Part shown: positions 1-7,271 of the stretch, in pieces | Layout of the letters: each line of letters opens with the position of its first letter | Numbering within the stretch: position 1 is the first letter of the stretch | From: an uncultured Eubacteriales bacterium | Lineage (GTDB): Bacteria; Bacillota; Clostridia; Oscillospirales; Acutalibacteraceae | Direction: 5' to 3' | NCBI GenBank assembly: GCA_934464615.1 | Contig: CAKSKA010000012.1 | Span: 1 to 59,229 of the forward strand | Length of the DNA stretch: 59,229 nucleotides | The notes under the pieces: generated by a model | What the model was told of the DNA's origin: nothing | Databases searched by the model: none | The model's input: only the letters and a program-made list of their open reading frames with translations | Made by a program: the position numbers and the translations under genes

Positions 1-317
1 CGGCGGAACGCCGTCGAGGTGCTGACGCACCGAGAAAATCAAAAATTTTCGCACAAAAGCATTGAATCAAAACAGCGTCCGTGTTGCGACACGGGCATGG
101 CTTCGCCATAAAAGGCTGACGCCTTTGCAATTTTGGTATAATGTTTTTGTGCCGACGGCGGCGGAACGCCGTCGAGGTGCTGACGCACCGAGAAAATCAA
201 AAATTTTCGCACAAAAGCATTGAATCAAAACAGCGCCCGTGTTGCGACACGGACATGGCTGCGCCATAAAAAGGCTTGCGCCTTTGCAATCTTGGTATAA
301 TGTTTTTGTGCCGACGG
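1..317. repeat. tandem ~158-bp multi-hairpin repeat, two copies
   Basis: Copy 1 covers 1-158 and copy 2 covers 159-317, nearly identical. Each copy is a string of six small perfect inverted repeats. In copy 1 they are CGGCG/CGCCG (1-13), GGTGC/GCACC (18-31), GAAAAT/ATTTTC (34-50), CCGTGT/ACACGG (79-94), ATGGC/GCCAT (97-109) and AAAGGC/GCCTTT (111-126). The stems are kept in copy 2, while some loops change (TTC to TGC, TGAC to TTGC). Each copy ends with a perfect TATAAT (137-142 and 296-301). The sequence after 317 looks like the degraded start of a third copy. Short open frames across it look incidental. The element probably occurs elsewhere in the genome, but I cannot test that here. Confidence 0.85.
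296..301 (+). promoter_or_regulatory. -10 box (TATAAT) carried by repeat copy 2, upstream of sortase
   Basis: A perfect TATAAT lies 36 bases before the GTG start of the sortase gene. The expected -35 region overlaps the AAAGGC/GCCTTT hairpin and only weakly resembles TTGACA. The repeat may therefore supply the sortase promoter. This is an inference from the -10 match alone. Confidence 0.4.
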
Positions 318-337
318 TGTCGAGATGAGGTGATACG

Positions 338-1132
338 GTGAAAATAATCGACATTATTAAGAAAATTAGTGTAAAGCAAATAATTATTGCCGTATTGGCG
401 TGCGTGGTTGCCTTCAGCGCATATAAAACGGTATCAATACTTTTAGGTTATAATGCGGCAAGCAATATTTATAAGGATTTGGGCAGCGAATTTGTAAAAC
501 CGGCATACAGTGACGCAGGCAGCGGGTTTGTTTCCGTCACCGATCCGGATGCAAAGGATACTCCGCCGATTACAGTGGATTTTAACAGTTTAAAGAAGGT
601 TAACGAAAATATCATAGGTTGGATATACTGTGCGGATACGGCAATTAACTATCCCATAGTTAAAACAGAAAACGCGCAGGATTACGATTATTACTTATCC
701 CACCTTATAAACGGCAAAAAAAATTCAGCCGGCACCGTTTTTATGGATTACCGAAACCGACAGCTTTGCGGCGATTTTAACAGCATACTTTACGGACACA
801 GTATGAAAAACGGCACTATGTTTGCACATATTTTGCGTTATCGCAATCAGGAATTTTACGATTCTCATCCTTATATGTGGATATACACCCCCGACGCCGT
901 ATACAGATTAAATGTTGCGGCAGGGTATAGTGTAAACGAAAATTCCGCAGACTACGGTATGTTTTCCGATTCCGATGCCGTAAAGGATTACGTTAAGCGT
1001 GTAAGCACAGATTCCGGATTTAAAACGGGGACTGATTTAGACGCAGCACAAAATATAGTACAGCTTTCTACCTGTTTTGCAGGCGACGATATGCGTTTTG
1101 TGCTGGTTTGTACGGTTGAAAAATACGATTAG
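338..1132 (+). CDS. srtB: class B sortase
   Basis: A membrane-anchored cysteine transpeptidase that cuts sorting signals of exported proteins and links them to peptidoglycan. The 264-residue product has one N-terminal membrane segment (about residues 13-36). Its catalytic triad is visible: His154 in YGHSMKNGTMF, Cys246 in QLSTCF and Arg253 in DMRFVL. Length and motif spacing fit class B sortases (SrtB family) rather than class A. The start is GTG, preceded by GAGGTGA. It sits directly behind the hairpin repeat and 11 bases before a hemolysin III-type gene. No substrate gene is adjacent. The best candidate substrate in the window is the toroid protein at 9991-11301, which ends in VPPTS plus a membrane segment and a lysine-rich tail. 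Family assignment is secure; the substrate link is inference. Confidence 0.92.
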   Translation: MKIIDIIKKISVKQIIIAVLACVVAFSAYKTVSILLGYNAASNIYKDLGSEFVKPAYSDAGSGFVSVTDPDAKDTPPITVDFNSLKKVNENIIGWIYCADTAINYPIVKTENAQDYDYYLSHLINGKKNSAGTVFMDYRNRQLCGDFNSILYGHSMKNGTMFAHILRYRNQEFYDSHPYMWIYTPDAVYRLNVAAGYSVNENSADYGMFSDSDAVKDYVKRVSTDSGFKTGTDLDAAQNIVQLSTCFAGDDMRFVLVCTVEKYD

Positions 1133-1143
1133 AGGATATAAAT

Positions 1144-1815
1144 ATGGCAAGAACAAAATTAAAAGACAGAATTTTGCCCGACTACACAAAGGGCGAGGAA
1201 ATATTTAATATGGTAACACACATTGTAGGCGGCGGCATGGGCGTTGTCTACCTTGTACTGTGCGTTGTTTTTGCGGCGCTGCACAAAAACGTTTGGGGTG
1301 TTGTGTCGTCGGCTGTTTACGGTGCGTCGGTAATATGCCTTTTTACGATGTCAAGTGTTTATCACGGAGTTGTAAAAACTACCGGCAAAAAGGTATTGCA
1401 GGTAATAGACCATTGCACAATATATTTTATGATTGCCGGAACATATACCCCCATAACCCTCAGCGCATTGCGTAAAGTGTCACCTGTTACGGCATGGGTT
1501 GTTTTCGGTGTTGTATGGGGTGTTGCCGCGCTTGCAATAACACTTAACGCAATAGATTTAAAACAGTATAAAACATTTTCCATGATTTGCTATATAGCGC
1601 TCGGCTGGTGTATTATTTTGACTGCTGTGCCGACGTATAAGGCGCTTACTTTCGGCGGATTTATGTTTTTGCTGTTAGGCGGTGTTTTTTATACAATAGG
1701 CGCAGTGCTTTATAAAATAGGCGCTAAAAAGCGGTATATACATTCCGTTTTTCACATTTTTGTCGATCTTGGCAGCCTGATGCATTTCTTTTGTATTTTC
1801 TTTTATGTTATATAA
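1144..1815 (+). CDS. hemolysin III family membrane protein (YqfA/PAQR-like)
   Basis: A 223-residue integral membrane protein with seven predicted helices. It carries the family marks of hemolysin III/PAQR proteins: an early GEEIFN acidic motif, SSVYHG, IDHCTIYFMIAGTYTP, and a C-terminal HSVFHIFVDLGSLMHF segment. The conserved His and Asp residues bind zinc in characterised PAQR homologues. The true role in bacteria is not settled; the hemolysin label is historical. The ATG start follows GAGGATATAA and lies 11 bases after the sortase stop, so the two genes are probably cotranscribed. A strong hairpin ends the unit. Confidence 0.88.
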   Translation: MARTKLKDRILPDYTKGEEIFNMVTHIVGGGMGVVYLVLCVVFAALHKNVWGVVSSAVYGASVICLFTMSSVYHGVVKTTGKKVLQVIDHCTIYFMIAGTYTPITLSALRKVSPVTAWVVFGVVWGVAALAITLNAIDLKQYKTFSMICYIALGWCIILTAVPTYKALTFGGFMFLLLGGVFYTIGAVLYKIGAKKRYIHSVFHIFVDLGSLMHFFCIFFYVI

Positions 1816-1820
1816 ATAAA

Positions 1821-1850
1821 AAACGGACCTCGCCTGTGCGAGGTCCGTTT
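1821..1850. terminator. bidirectional intrinsic terminator
   Basis: A perfect 12-bp stem, AAACGGACCTCG against CGAGGTCCGTTT with a six-base loop, is flanked by A-rich and T-rich tracts. It lies between the convergent hemolysin III gene and the truncated gene that ends at 1859, so it can serve both strands. Confidence 0.9.
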
Positions 1851-1858
1851 AATTATTC

Positions 1859-2572
1859 TTATCGCGGATTAATTGTAACAACATCGGAAAATACAATGTT
1901 TAAAGCGTTGTACGAAAATTTTAAATCTGAATATTCAGTGATAAAGATTTCGGTATCTTCATCTGTAAAACGGCCGCATTCAAAATACATATCGTCGAAT
2001 TTAACAGTGCTGTTTGCGCCTATGGTTTTCCCCTTAAAATCACAGCTTATTCGAGAAAGTTCGTTGCCGGATGCGTCGCTCACCGTAAGTATGCCTTCAA
2101 CACTTCTTATCGGTTTATCCCCGGTGTTGGTAACGTCGAACGTAAAATAGACATAATTACCGTTTATTCCACGCGAAATATTTTCCGCAATTGAGATTTT
2201 ATCGGTAACAACAACTTTAATATAATGCATTGCCATTTGGTTATTGTACTTTTCCTTTAAGCCTTTGAATTCGTCAGACTGACCGAAAACAGATACGGCT
2301 TCATCTATACTGTCGATTGCTTGCGAATACTTTTTATCTTTTGCATAATTTTCCGCTTCGGTTAAAAATTTATTTCTGTATTTTTCCTGTAATTGCGGTA
2401 TTTTGCTTTGTGCGATTTCGTAACAGCTGTCCGTTTCCGCAACTTCGCCGTATTTACTTATTGCAAGCGGAAAATCCTCGTTGTTTTCGGCTTTCTGCGC
2501 TTCCTCAAACGCCTTCTGCGAAGCCTCAAGCAGACTTGTATCTTCTTCCGATTGTAAGTTAATATTTTGTGC
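1859..2572 (-). pseudogene. 5'-truncated surface-type protein gene (TPR-like helices plus Ig-like beta domain)
   Basis: From ATG at 2236 a 125-residue beta-rich domain can be read (YVYFTFDVTNTGDKPIRSV...). The same frame stays open upstream to 2599. There it encodes a clearly protein-like helical stretch with repeated AFEEAQKAENNEDFPLAISK and AENYAKDKKYSQAID units, typical of TPR-type lipoproteins. That extension has no ATG, GTG or TTG and no signal peptide, and it runs into the end of bceB, whose stop is at 2575-2577. The likeliest reading is a lipoprotein gene that lost its 5' end by deletion against bceB. Alternatives are a rare AUU start at 2563 (AAAGG lies eight bases before it) or translation of only the C-terminal domain from 2236. 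I cannot name its function. Confidence 0.6.
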
Positions 2573-2574
2573 CT

Positions 2575-4584
2575 TTATATATTGTTGCTGTTTACAATGT
2601 TATAGTATGTTTTTGTTGTTATGCGGTATATAAGTGTGTACAGCAGTGCAAATACAACAAAACTGATTACGGCGGCTGTAATAAACAAACCCGTGTTTGA
2701 AAATCCGAAAAGCAAAAGCAGTTTTCGGATCATGGGAAATGCAAAACAAAGGTGAATTCCGCTTAATAAAAGCGGCGCGAAAAATACGGTAAGCAATTGT
2801 GAGTTTATGCTCTTTTTAATTTCGGCGTCGGTTATGCCTATTTTTTTCATAACGGAAAATCTTGTGCGGTCCTCGTAGCCTTCGGTTATTTGCTTGTAAT
2901 AAATAATAAGCACGGTCGCGCATATAAATACGCTGCTTAGCATTATACCTAAAAAGAAGAAACTGCAAAAACTGTTTTTAAAATCCTGCCTGTAGGCAAC
3001 TTTGCTGCTTATTACGGCGCTGTCTGCGTTGTTGCCGCTTTTAAGCGAATTCGCAAGGTTAACTTGTTCTGCTTCCGATAAATCGGTGTCAAAACAGTAA
3101 GTCCAACTGCTGTTTATACTTTTTTTGTTTTCGCCGATATTGTTGTATAATGTTTTTTCGGCGTTTGCTATATCCGGTACAATAACAGTGATAATAGGGT
3201 AGACCGAGTTTTGCGGCAGATTTTCAAGTGTTCCTGCGTCTAAAATGTCCTTGACATTAATCACGCTGTCATCCGTAAGAACGATTTTATCATCGCTATA
3301 CTTTGTACGGCTCGGAATAACATACGCCTCGTTATTGCTTAAACTGTAGCTGCCGCCTGTCGCTTTGTTAAAATCTTCAAGCGGTATTACCGAAAAGGCG
3401 ACTAAACTGTGGCTTAAAGCGTCACTGCCTGCCATAGATGAAAAATGGCATTTTCCGTTTTCAAAATATGCAAAAAGGGAAATACTGCGAAAATCAACGG
3501 CATCTTTAAGTGCCGTGCCGTATTTTGCGGATTCTTCGTTTACAAGTTTCCGCATTTCGTCTATGCTTTCGGTTTTATTTTCATAAAAGGAAATATCGTC
3601 CTGAAGCGATATGTTAATTTGTCGCGGACAATGCTTGTTTACTGCGTCCTCCGTACCGAAAAACAGGCACGATGTCGAAGAAATCATTACAAGCACCATG
3701 GTTGCAAGTATGCAAACGGACGCCAGTCCCGCACCGTTGCGTTTCATACGGTAAGTCATGGACGATACGGATATAAAATGTTTCGATTTGTAGTAGTAGC
3801 CTTGGTTTCGCTGCAAAGTTTTACAAAGCAAAACGGAACCGGAAATCATAATCATATATGTCGCAATTATTACGGCAATAACGGCGGCAAAGAAAAGGGA
3901 AATGGCAGCAACGGGATCTTTTATTGTAGCGGCAAAGTAATAAGCTGCTGCCAGCAGCAGTATGCCCGCAACGCCGAAAAAGTAATTGGCTCTCGGCGGC
4001 TTTTCACCTAAATTTTCGCTTTTTAAAAGCGTTACCGCGGTTGAAAACCTGATTTGCCGTACACTGTTAAAGTACAAAAGGGTGTGTATTACAATGTAAA
4101 CGACGGCCGTGTATATAACTGCGGCGGGGGCAATGTTAAGGCTGTAAGTTATTTCGCCGTTCATAAGGCGGCACAGTATAAGTTCGGCAAGTTTGGAAAT
4201 AAGTATGCCGCTGATTATTCCGGAAAGTATGCAAATTAAAGCGACGGAAATACTTTCAATAAGCAGTATTTTGCTTATGTTGTGTTTATCCATTCCCAAA
4301 ATGTTGTAAAGTCCGAATTCTTTTTTGCGCCGCCGCATAATAAACGCATTGGTGTAAAAAGAGAATATGCAGGAAAAAATTGCTATTACCCAGGAGCCGA
4401 AGTTAAGGGTTACGCATATTGTATCGTAACCGCCGGTGTTTTCAAGGGCGGTACTGTGCTGCAGGTAGGTAATTATGTAATACATTGCCGCCATACAGAT
4501 GTTTGCTAATATATAAGGGAAATAAACCTGTTTGTTTTTGATTACCGAATCCTTTGCAAGACGCATATATACGGCGGATTTCAT
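2575..4584 (-). CDS. bceB: BceB-type ABC transporter permease (FtsX fold)
   Basis: Membrane subunit of a peptide-antibiotic detoxification and sensing transporter. The 669-residue protein has the BceB/YxdM layout: helix 1 near residues 20-40, FtsX-like four-helix bundles at both ends (NILGMDKHNISK after the second helix; MKKIGITDAEIK near the C-terminal bundle), and a large extracellular domain of about 200 residues (roughly 315-520) where such transporters contact lipid-bound peptides. Its ATG overlaps the TGA of the ATPase gene (ATGA), indicating translational coupling. The module order is regulator, kinase, ATPase, permease. The substrate (bacitracin, lantibiotic or a host peptide) cannot be read from sequence. 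Confidence 0.9.
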   Translation of the reverse strand: MKSAVYMRLAKDSVIKNKQVYFPYILANICMAAMYYIITYLQHSTALENTGGYDTICVTLNFGSWVIAIFSCIFSFYTNAFIMRRRKKEFGLYNILGMDKHNISKILLIESISVALICILSGIISGILISKLAELILCRLMNGEITYSLNIAPAAVIYTAVVYIVIHTLLYFNSVRQIRFSTAVTLLKSENLGEKPPRANYFFGVAGILLLAAAYYFAATIKDPVAAISLFFAAVIAVIIATYMIMISGSVLLCKTLQRNQGYYYKSKHFISVSSMTYRMKRNGAGLASVCILATMVLVMISSTSCLFFGTEDAVNKHCPRQINISLQDDISFYENKTESIDEMRKLVNEESAKYGTALKDAVDFRSISLFAYFENGKCHFSSMAGSDALSHSLVAFSVIPLEDFNKATGGSYSLSNNEAYVIPSRTKYSDDKIVLTDDSVINVKDILDAGTLENLPQNSVYPIITVIVPDIANAEKTLYNNIGENKKSINSSWTYCFDTDLSEAEQVNLANSLKSGNNADSAVISSKVAYRQDFKNSFCSFFFLGIMLSSVFICATVLIIYYKQITEGYEDRTRFSVMKKIGITDAEIKKSINSQLLTVFFAPLLLSGIHLCFAFPMIRKLLLLFGFSNTGLFITAAVISFVVFALLYTLIYRITTKTYYNIVNSNNI

Positions 4585-5345
4585 TTTCGCTCACCCCCGG
4601 CGGCAATAAGGGTAAGGGTGTCGGAGATTTTTTGGTACATTTGCTCGCTTGTATTGTCCGCACGGTATATTTGATGATATACTTCGCCGTCCTTTATAAA
4701 CAATACGCGTTTTGCAACACTGGCGGCTTTTACGGAATGTGTTACCATAAGTATTGTCTGTCCGCAGTTGTTTATGTCGCAGAAAAGACGCAGCAAGTCA
4801 TCACTTGCTTTAGAATCAAGCGCGCCCGTAGGCTCATCCGCAAGTATGATTTTCGGATTTGTTATAAGCGCTCTGCAAACGGCGGCTCGTTGTTTTTGAC
4901 CGCCGGAAACCTCATACGGATATTTTTTAAGTATTTGCTTAATACCCAGCGTCTGCGCGAGTGTGGTTAGCCTGTCACGCATAACTTTGTAAGGTGTGTT
5001 TTTAAGCACCAACGGCAAGTATATGTTATCTTCAAGTGTAAAGGTATCAAGCAAATTAAAATCCTGAAAAACAAATCCCAAATTATCGCGTCTGAAAAGC
5101 GCCATAGCGGAATCCTTTACTTTGCTTAAATCCGTTCCGTCAAGTATTACACTGCCGGCAGTCGGTTTGTCAAGCGCCGCAATAATGTTAAGCAGTGTGC
5201 TTTTGCCCGATCCCGATTCGCCCATTATCGCCACAAATTCACCGCGTTGCGCATTAAAGGTGACATTTTTTAATGCTTCGACTTTGTTTGAGCCGAATCG
5301 CGTCAAATAGGTCTTTTTAAGACCGTTTACTTCAAGTATATTCAT
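4581..5345 (-). CDS. bceA: BceA-type ABC transporter ATP-binding protein
   Basis: ATPase partner of the adjacent BceB permease; in this family it powers release of lipid-cycle intermediates from antimicrobial peptides and feeds flux information to the sensor kinase. The 254 residues show Walker A GESGSGKST (about 42-50), Q-loop VFQDFNLLD, signature VSGGQKQR and Walker B IILADEPTGALD. This belongs to the MacB/LolD-like class. The start follows AGGAGGAAAGATT. A 109-base gap with its own promoter and inverted repeats separates it from the kinase gene, which suggests the transporter is induced separately from the regulators. Confidence 0.92.
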   Translation of the reverse strand: MNILEVNGLKKTYLTRFGSNKVEALKNVTFNAQRGEFVAIMGESGSGKSTLLNIIAALDKPTAGSVILDGTDLSKVKDSAMALFRRDNLGFVFQDFNLLDTFTLEDNIYLPLVLKNTPYKVMRDRLTTLAQTLGIKQILKKYPYEVSGGQKQRAAVCRALITNPKIILADEPTGALDSKASDDLLRLFCDINNCGQTILMVTHSVKAASVAKRVLFIKDGEVYHQIYRADNTSEQMYQKISDTLTLIAAGGERK

Positions 5346-5373
5346 AATCTTTCCTCCTTGATTCGTTGTCTAA

Positions 5374-5402
5374 ATTGTAACAAAAACGGAAAATGCAAAC
5401 AA
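5374..5402 (-). promoter_or_regulatory. promoter of bceAB
   Basis: Read on the minus strand, TTGTTT (5402-5397) and TACAAT (5379-5374) are separated by exactly 17 bases, about 30 bases before the bceA start. The -35 box lies inside the inverted repeat described at 5387-5447. Confidence 0.6.
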
Positions 5403-5447
5403 TTGATTATGCTTACATTTTCCGCTTAAAACTTACATTTAGGTAAG
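5387..5447. promoter_or_regulatory. candidate BceR operator: two inverted repeats
   Basis: CGGAAAATG (5387-5395) is mirrored by CATTTTCCG (5416-5424), and CTTAC (5432-5436) by GTAAG (5443-5447). Both sit just upstream of or overlapping the bceAB -35 box. BceR-type regulators are known to bind inverted repeats at this position. The match to a specific consensus is not proven. Confidence 0.5.
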
Positions 5448-5454
5448 ATTTGAA

Positions 5455-6432
5455 TTAATTTTTAAGTGTTGACATATCAAGCAGTATTTCCGTGCCGTTT
5501 TCCGACGCGGATTCGGCAGTTATGGCTATTCCGAGGTTATCGCATATTTTTTTGCATAAATAAAGTCCCAATCCGCTGGCGCTTTTGTCGCTTCGGCCGT
5601 TGTAACCGGTGTATCCTTTTTCAAATATTCGCGGAATATCCTGTGCATCAATTCCTATTCCGCTGTCCTTTATACAAAGCGTGTCGTCATTCTTCATATA
5701 AATTTTAATTCCGCCTTTTTGTGTGTACTTCAGTGAATTTGAGAGAATTTGCTCAATTACAAAGCACAGCCATTTTTCGTCGGTTACGGGTGTTTTGCCC
5801 GTTTCCTTAAAATCCAGTGTTAAATGCCGTGTAATAAATTCACCTGCGTATTTTTTAACGGCTTGCTTAATAATAAAATCAAGACTGCATTTTTTAAATA
5901 CATAGTCCGTAGCGGTGCTGTCAAGCCTTAAAAACGCAAGCACCATTTCAACATATTGCTCTATCCTGAAAAGGTCGGACGATATTTTTCTTGCAAGGGG
6001 TGAATCTTCATCCTGTAACGTAAGCCGCATTGACGATATAGGCGTTTTTATCTGATGTACCCATACCGTATAGTAGTCCACCATATCCGTATATTTTAAC
6101 TCAAAGCCGTTGGTTATGTCTTTATTGATTTTTTCCATAGCGGTAACAGCCGCAAGGTAATCCTTTTCGGCTGCGGTGCAGGCGGGCAGCCCTTTCGGTA
6201 TATCGGGCAGATTTTTTATAAGCCTTATAAGTATTTCATGCTTGTGCTTTTGCTTTATAAAATCCGCAACAAAAAACAGCGTTACGGCCATACCGCAGAG
6301 TATAAACGGGTAAAGCAGTGCAAGCAGCGGCAAACCGTAAAGTACAAACGCCAAGGTTAAAAACAGCGCACATAATAAAAATATTAAAAACAGATACAAA
6401 TTTTGCTTTATGTAAGATTTAAAAAATTCCAT
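5455..6432 (-). CDS. bceS: BceS-type intramembrane-sensing histidine kinase
   Basis: A 325-residue sensor kinase. Two helices (about 12-30 and 33-57) are joined by only a few outside residues, the hallmark of intramembrane-sensing kinases that read transporter state instead of binding ligand themselves. The phospho-acceptor is His126 in HQIKTPISSMRL. The ATPase domain follows, with an N box near EQILSNSLKYTQ, G1 DSGIGIDAQDIPRIFEKGYTG and G2 SGLGLYLCKKI. Its ATG is five bases after the regulator stop. By family analogy it should form a complex with the BceAB transporter encoded next to it. Confidence 0.9.
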   Translation of the reverse strand: MEFFKSYIKQNLYLFLIFLLCALFLTLAFVLYGLPLLALLYPFILCGMAVTLFFVADFIKQKHKHEILIRLIKNLPDIPKGLPACTAAEKDYLAAVTAMEKINKDITNGFELKYTDMVDYYTVWVHQIKTPISSMRLTLQDEDSPLARKISSDLFRIEQYVEMVLAFLRLDSTATDYVFKKCSLDFIIKQAVKKYAGEFITRHLTLDFKETGKTPVTDEKWLCFVIEQILSNSLKYTQKGGIKIYMKNDDTLCIKDSGIGIDAQDIPRIFEKGYTGYNGRSDKSASGLGLYLCKKICDNLGIAITAESASENGTEILLDMSTLKN

Positions 6433-6437
6433 AGTAT

Positions 6438-7109
6438 TTATCCCACAATATAACCGACGCCGAATTTTGTCGTAATAAAATTGTCAAGTCCGGCAGCGTC
6501 CAGTTTTTTTCTTAATCGGTTTACGTTTACATTAAGGGTGTTTTCGTCAACAAAGCAATCCGTTGCCCACAGGCTTTCCATTAACTTTTCACGGCTTACA
6601 ACCTTGCCTTTGTTTTTTATAAGGCAAAGCAAAATGCGGTATTCGTTTTTTGTAAGCGGTATGTTTTGCGAGTTGTATGTAAGGGTGTTGTTATCGGTAT
6701 TTAAAAATGCGCCGCGGTGTTCAAAACAAACCGCAATATTGGCAAAATCATAAGATCGGCGCAGCAACGCCTGCATTTTGGAAATTAAAACATTTGTATC
6801 AAACGGCTTGGAAATAAAATCGTCGGCGCCGGCGTTTACAGCCATAATAATATTCATACTGTCAGCAGCGGAAGAAATAAATATTATCGGCACGTTTGAA
6901 ATGCCGCGTATTTCCCTGCACCAATGATACCCGTCGAAAAACGGCAGAGTAATATCAAGCAACACTATTTGCGGATTTATCTTTGCAAAATCGGACATAA
7001 TATCTCGGAAATTTTCCGCGCAAAACGCTTCAAATCCCCATTGTTCCGCACTTTTTTTAACGGCGGCGGCAATACCGCTGTCGTCCTCAACAATCATTAC
7101 TTTGTACAT
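6438..7109 (-). CDS. bceR: OmpR-family response regulator (BceR-type)
   Basis: A 223-residue two-domain regulator. The receiver domain has acidic residues EDD at 8-10, phospho-acceptor Asp52 (IVLLDITLPF) and the KPF lysine near residue 102. A winged-helix DNA-binding domain follows from about 125 (NEYRILLCLIKNKGKVVSREKLMESLW...). It is the first gene of the bceRS-bceAB set and is expected to activate bceAB through the inverted repeats at 5387-5447. Confidence 0.92.
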   Translation of the reverse strand: MYKVMIVEDDSGIAAAVKKSAEQWGFEAFCAENFRDIMSDFAKINPQIVLLDITLPFFDGYHWCREIRGISNVPIIFISSAADSMNIIMAVNAGADDFISKPFDTNVLISKMQALLRRSYDFANIAVCFEHRGAFLNTDNNTLTYNSQNIPLTKNEYRILLCLIKNKGKVVSREKLMESLWATDCFVDENTLNVNVNRLRKKLDAAGLDNFITTKFGVGYIVG

Positions 7110-7199
7110 ATAATACTCTCCTTACGGATGTCTGCTGTAAAATATTGTATCACAATTATAAATAAAACTCTATACTAAATTGCATCCGTACAAAAAGTA

Positions 7200-7228
7200 T
7201 TGATAAAATTTTTGGCTTATGGTATTAT
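7200..7228 (+). promoter_or_regulatory. promoter of the 7272 gene
   Basis: TTGATA (7200-7205) and TATTAT (7223-7228) are spaced 17 bases apart. A TATAAT three bases further on is an alternative -10. The start codon is about 44 bases downstream. Confidence 0.6.
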
Positions 7229-7271
7229 AATCTTGACATTATTTTTTTGCGAAATGTAGGAGATGCGCTTT

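Noticed and set aside
67..379. Open frames of 95 and 60 residues on the minus strand over the left repeat
   Set aside because: They repeat with the DNA repeat itself, have no ribosome site and no protein-like pattern; the frame is a by-product of the hairpin array.
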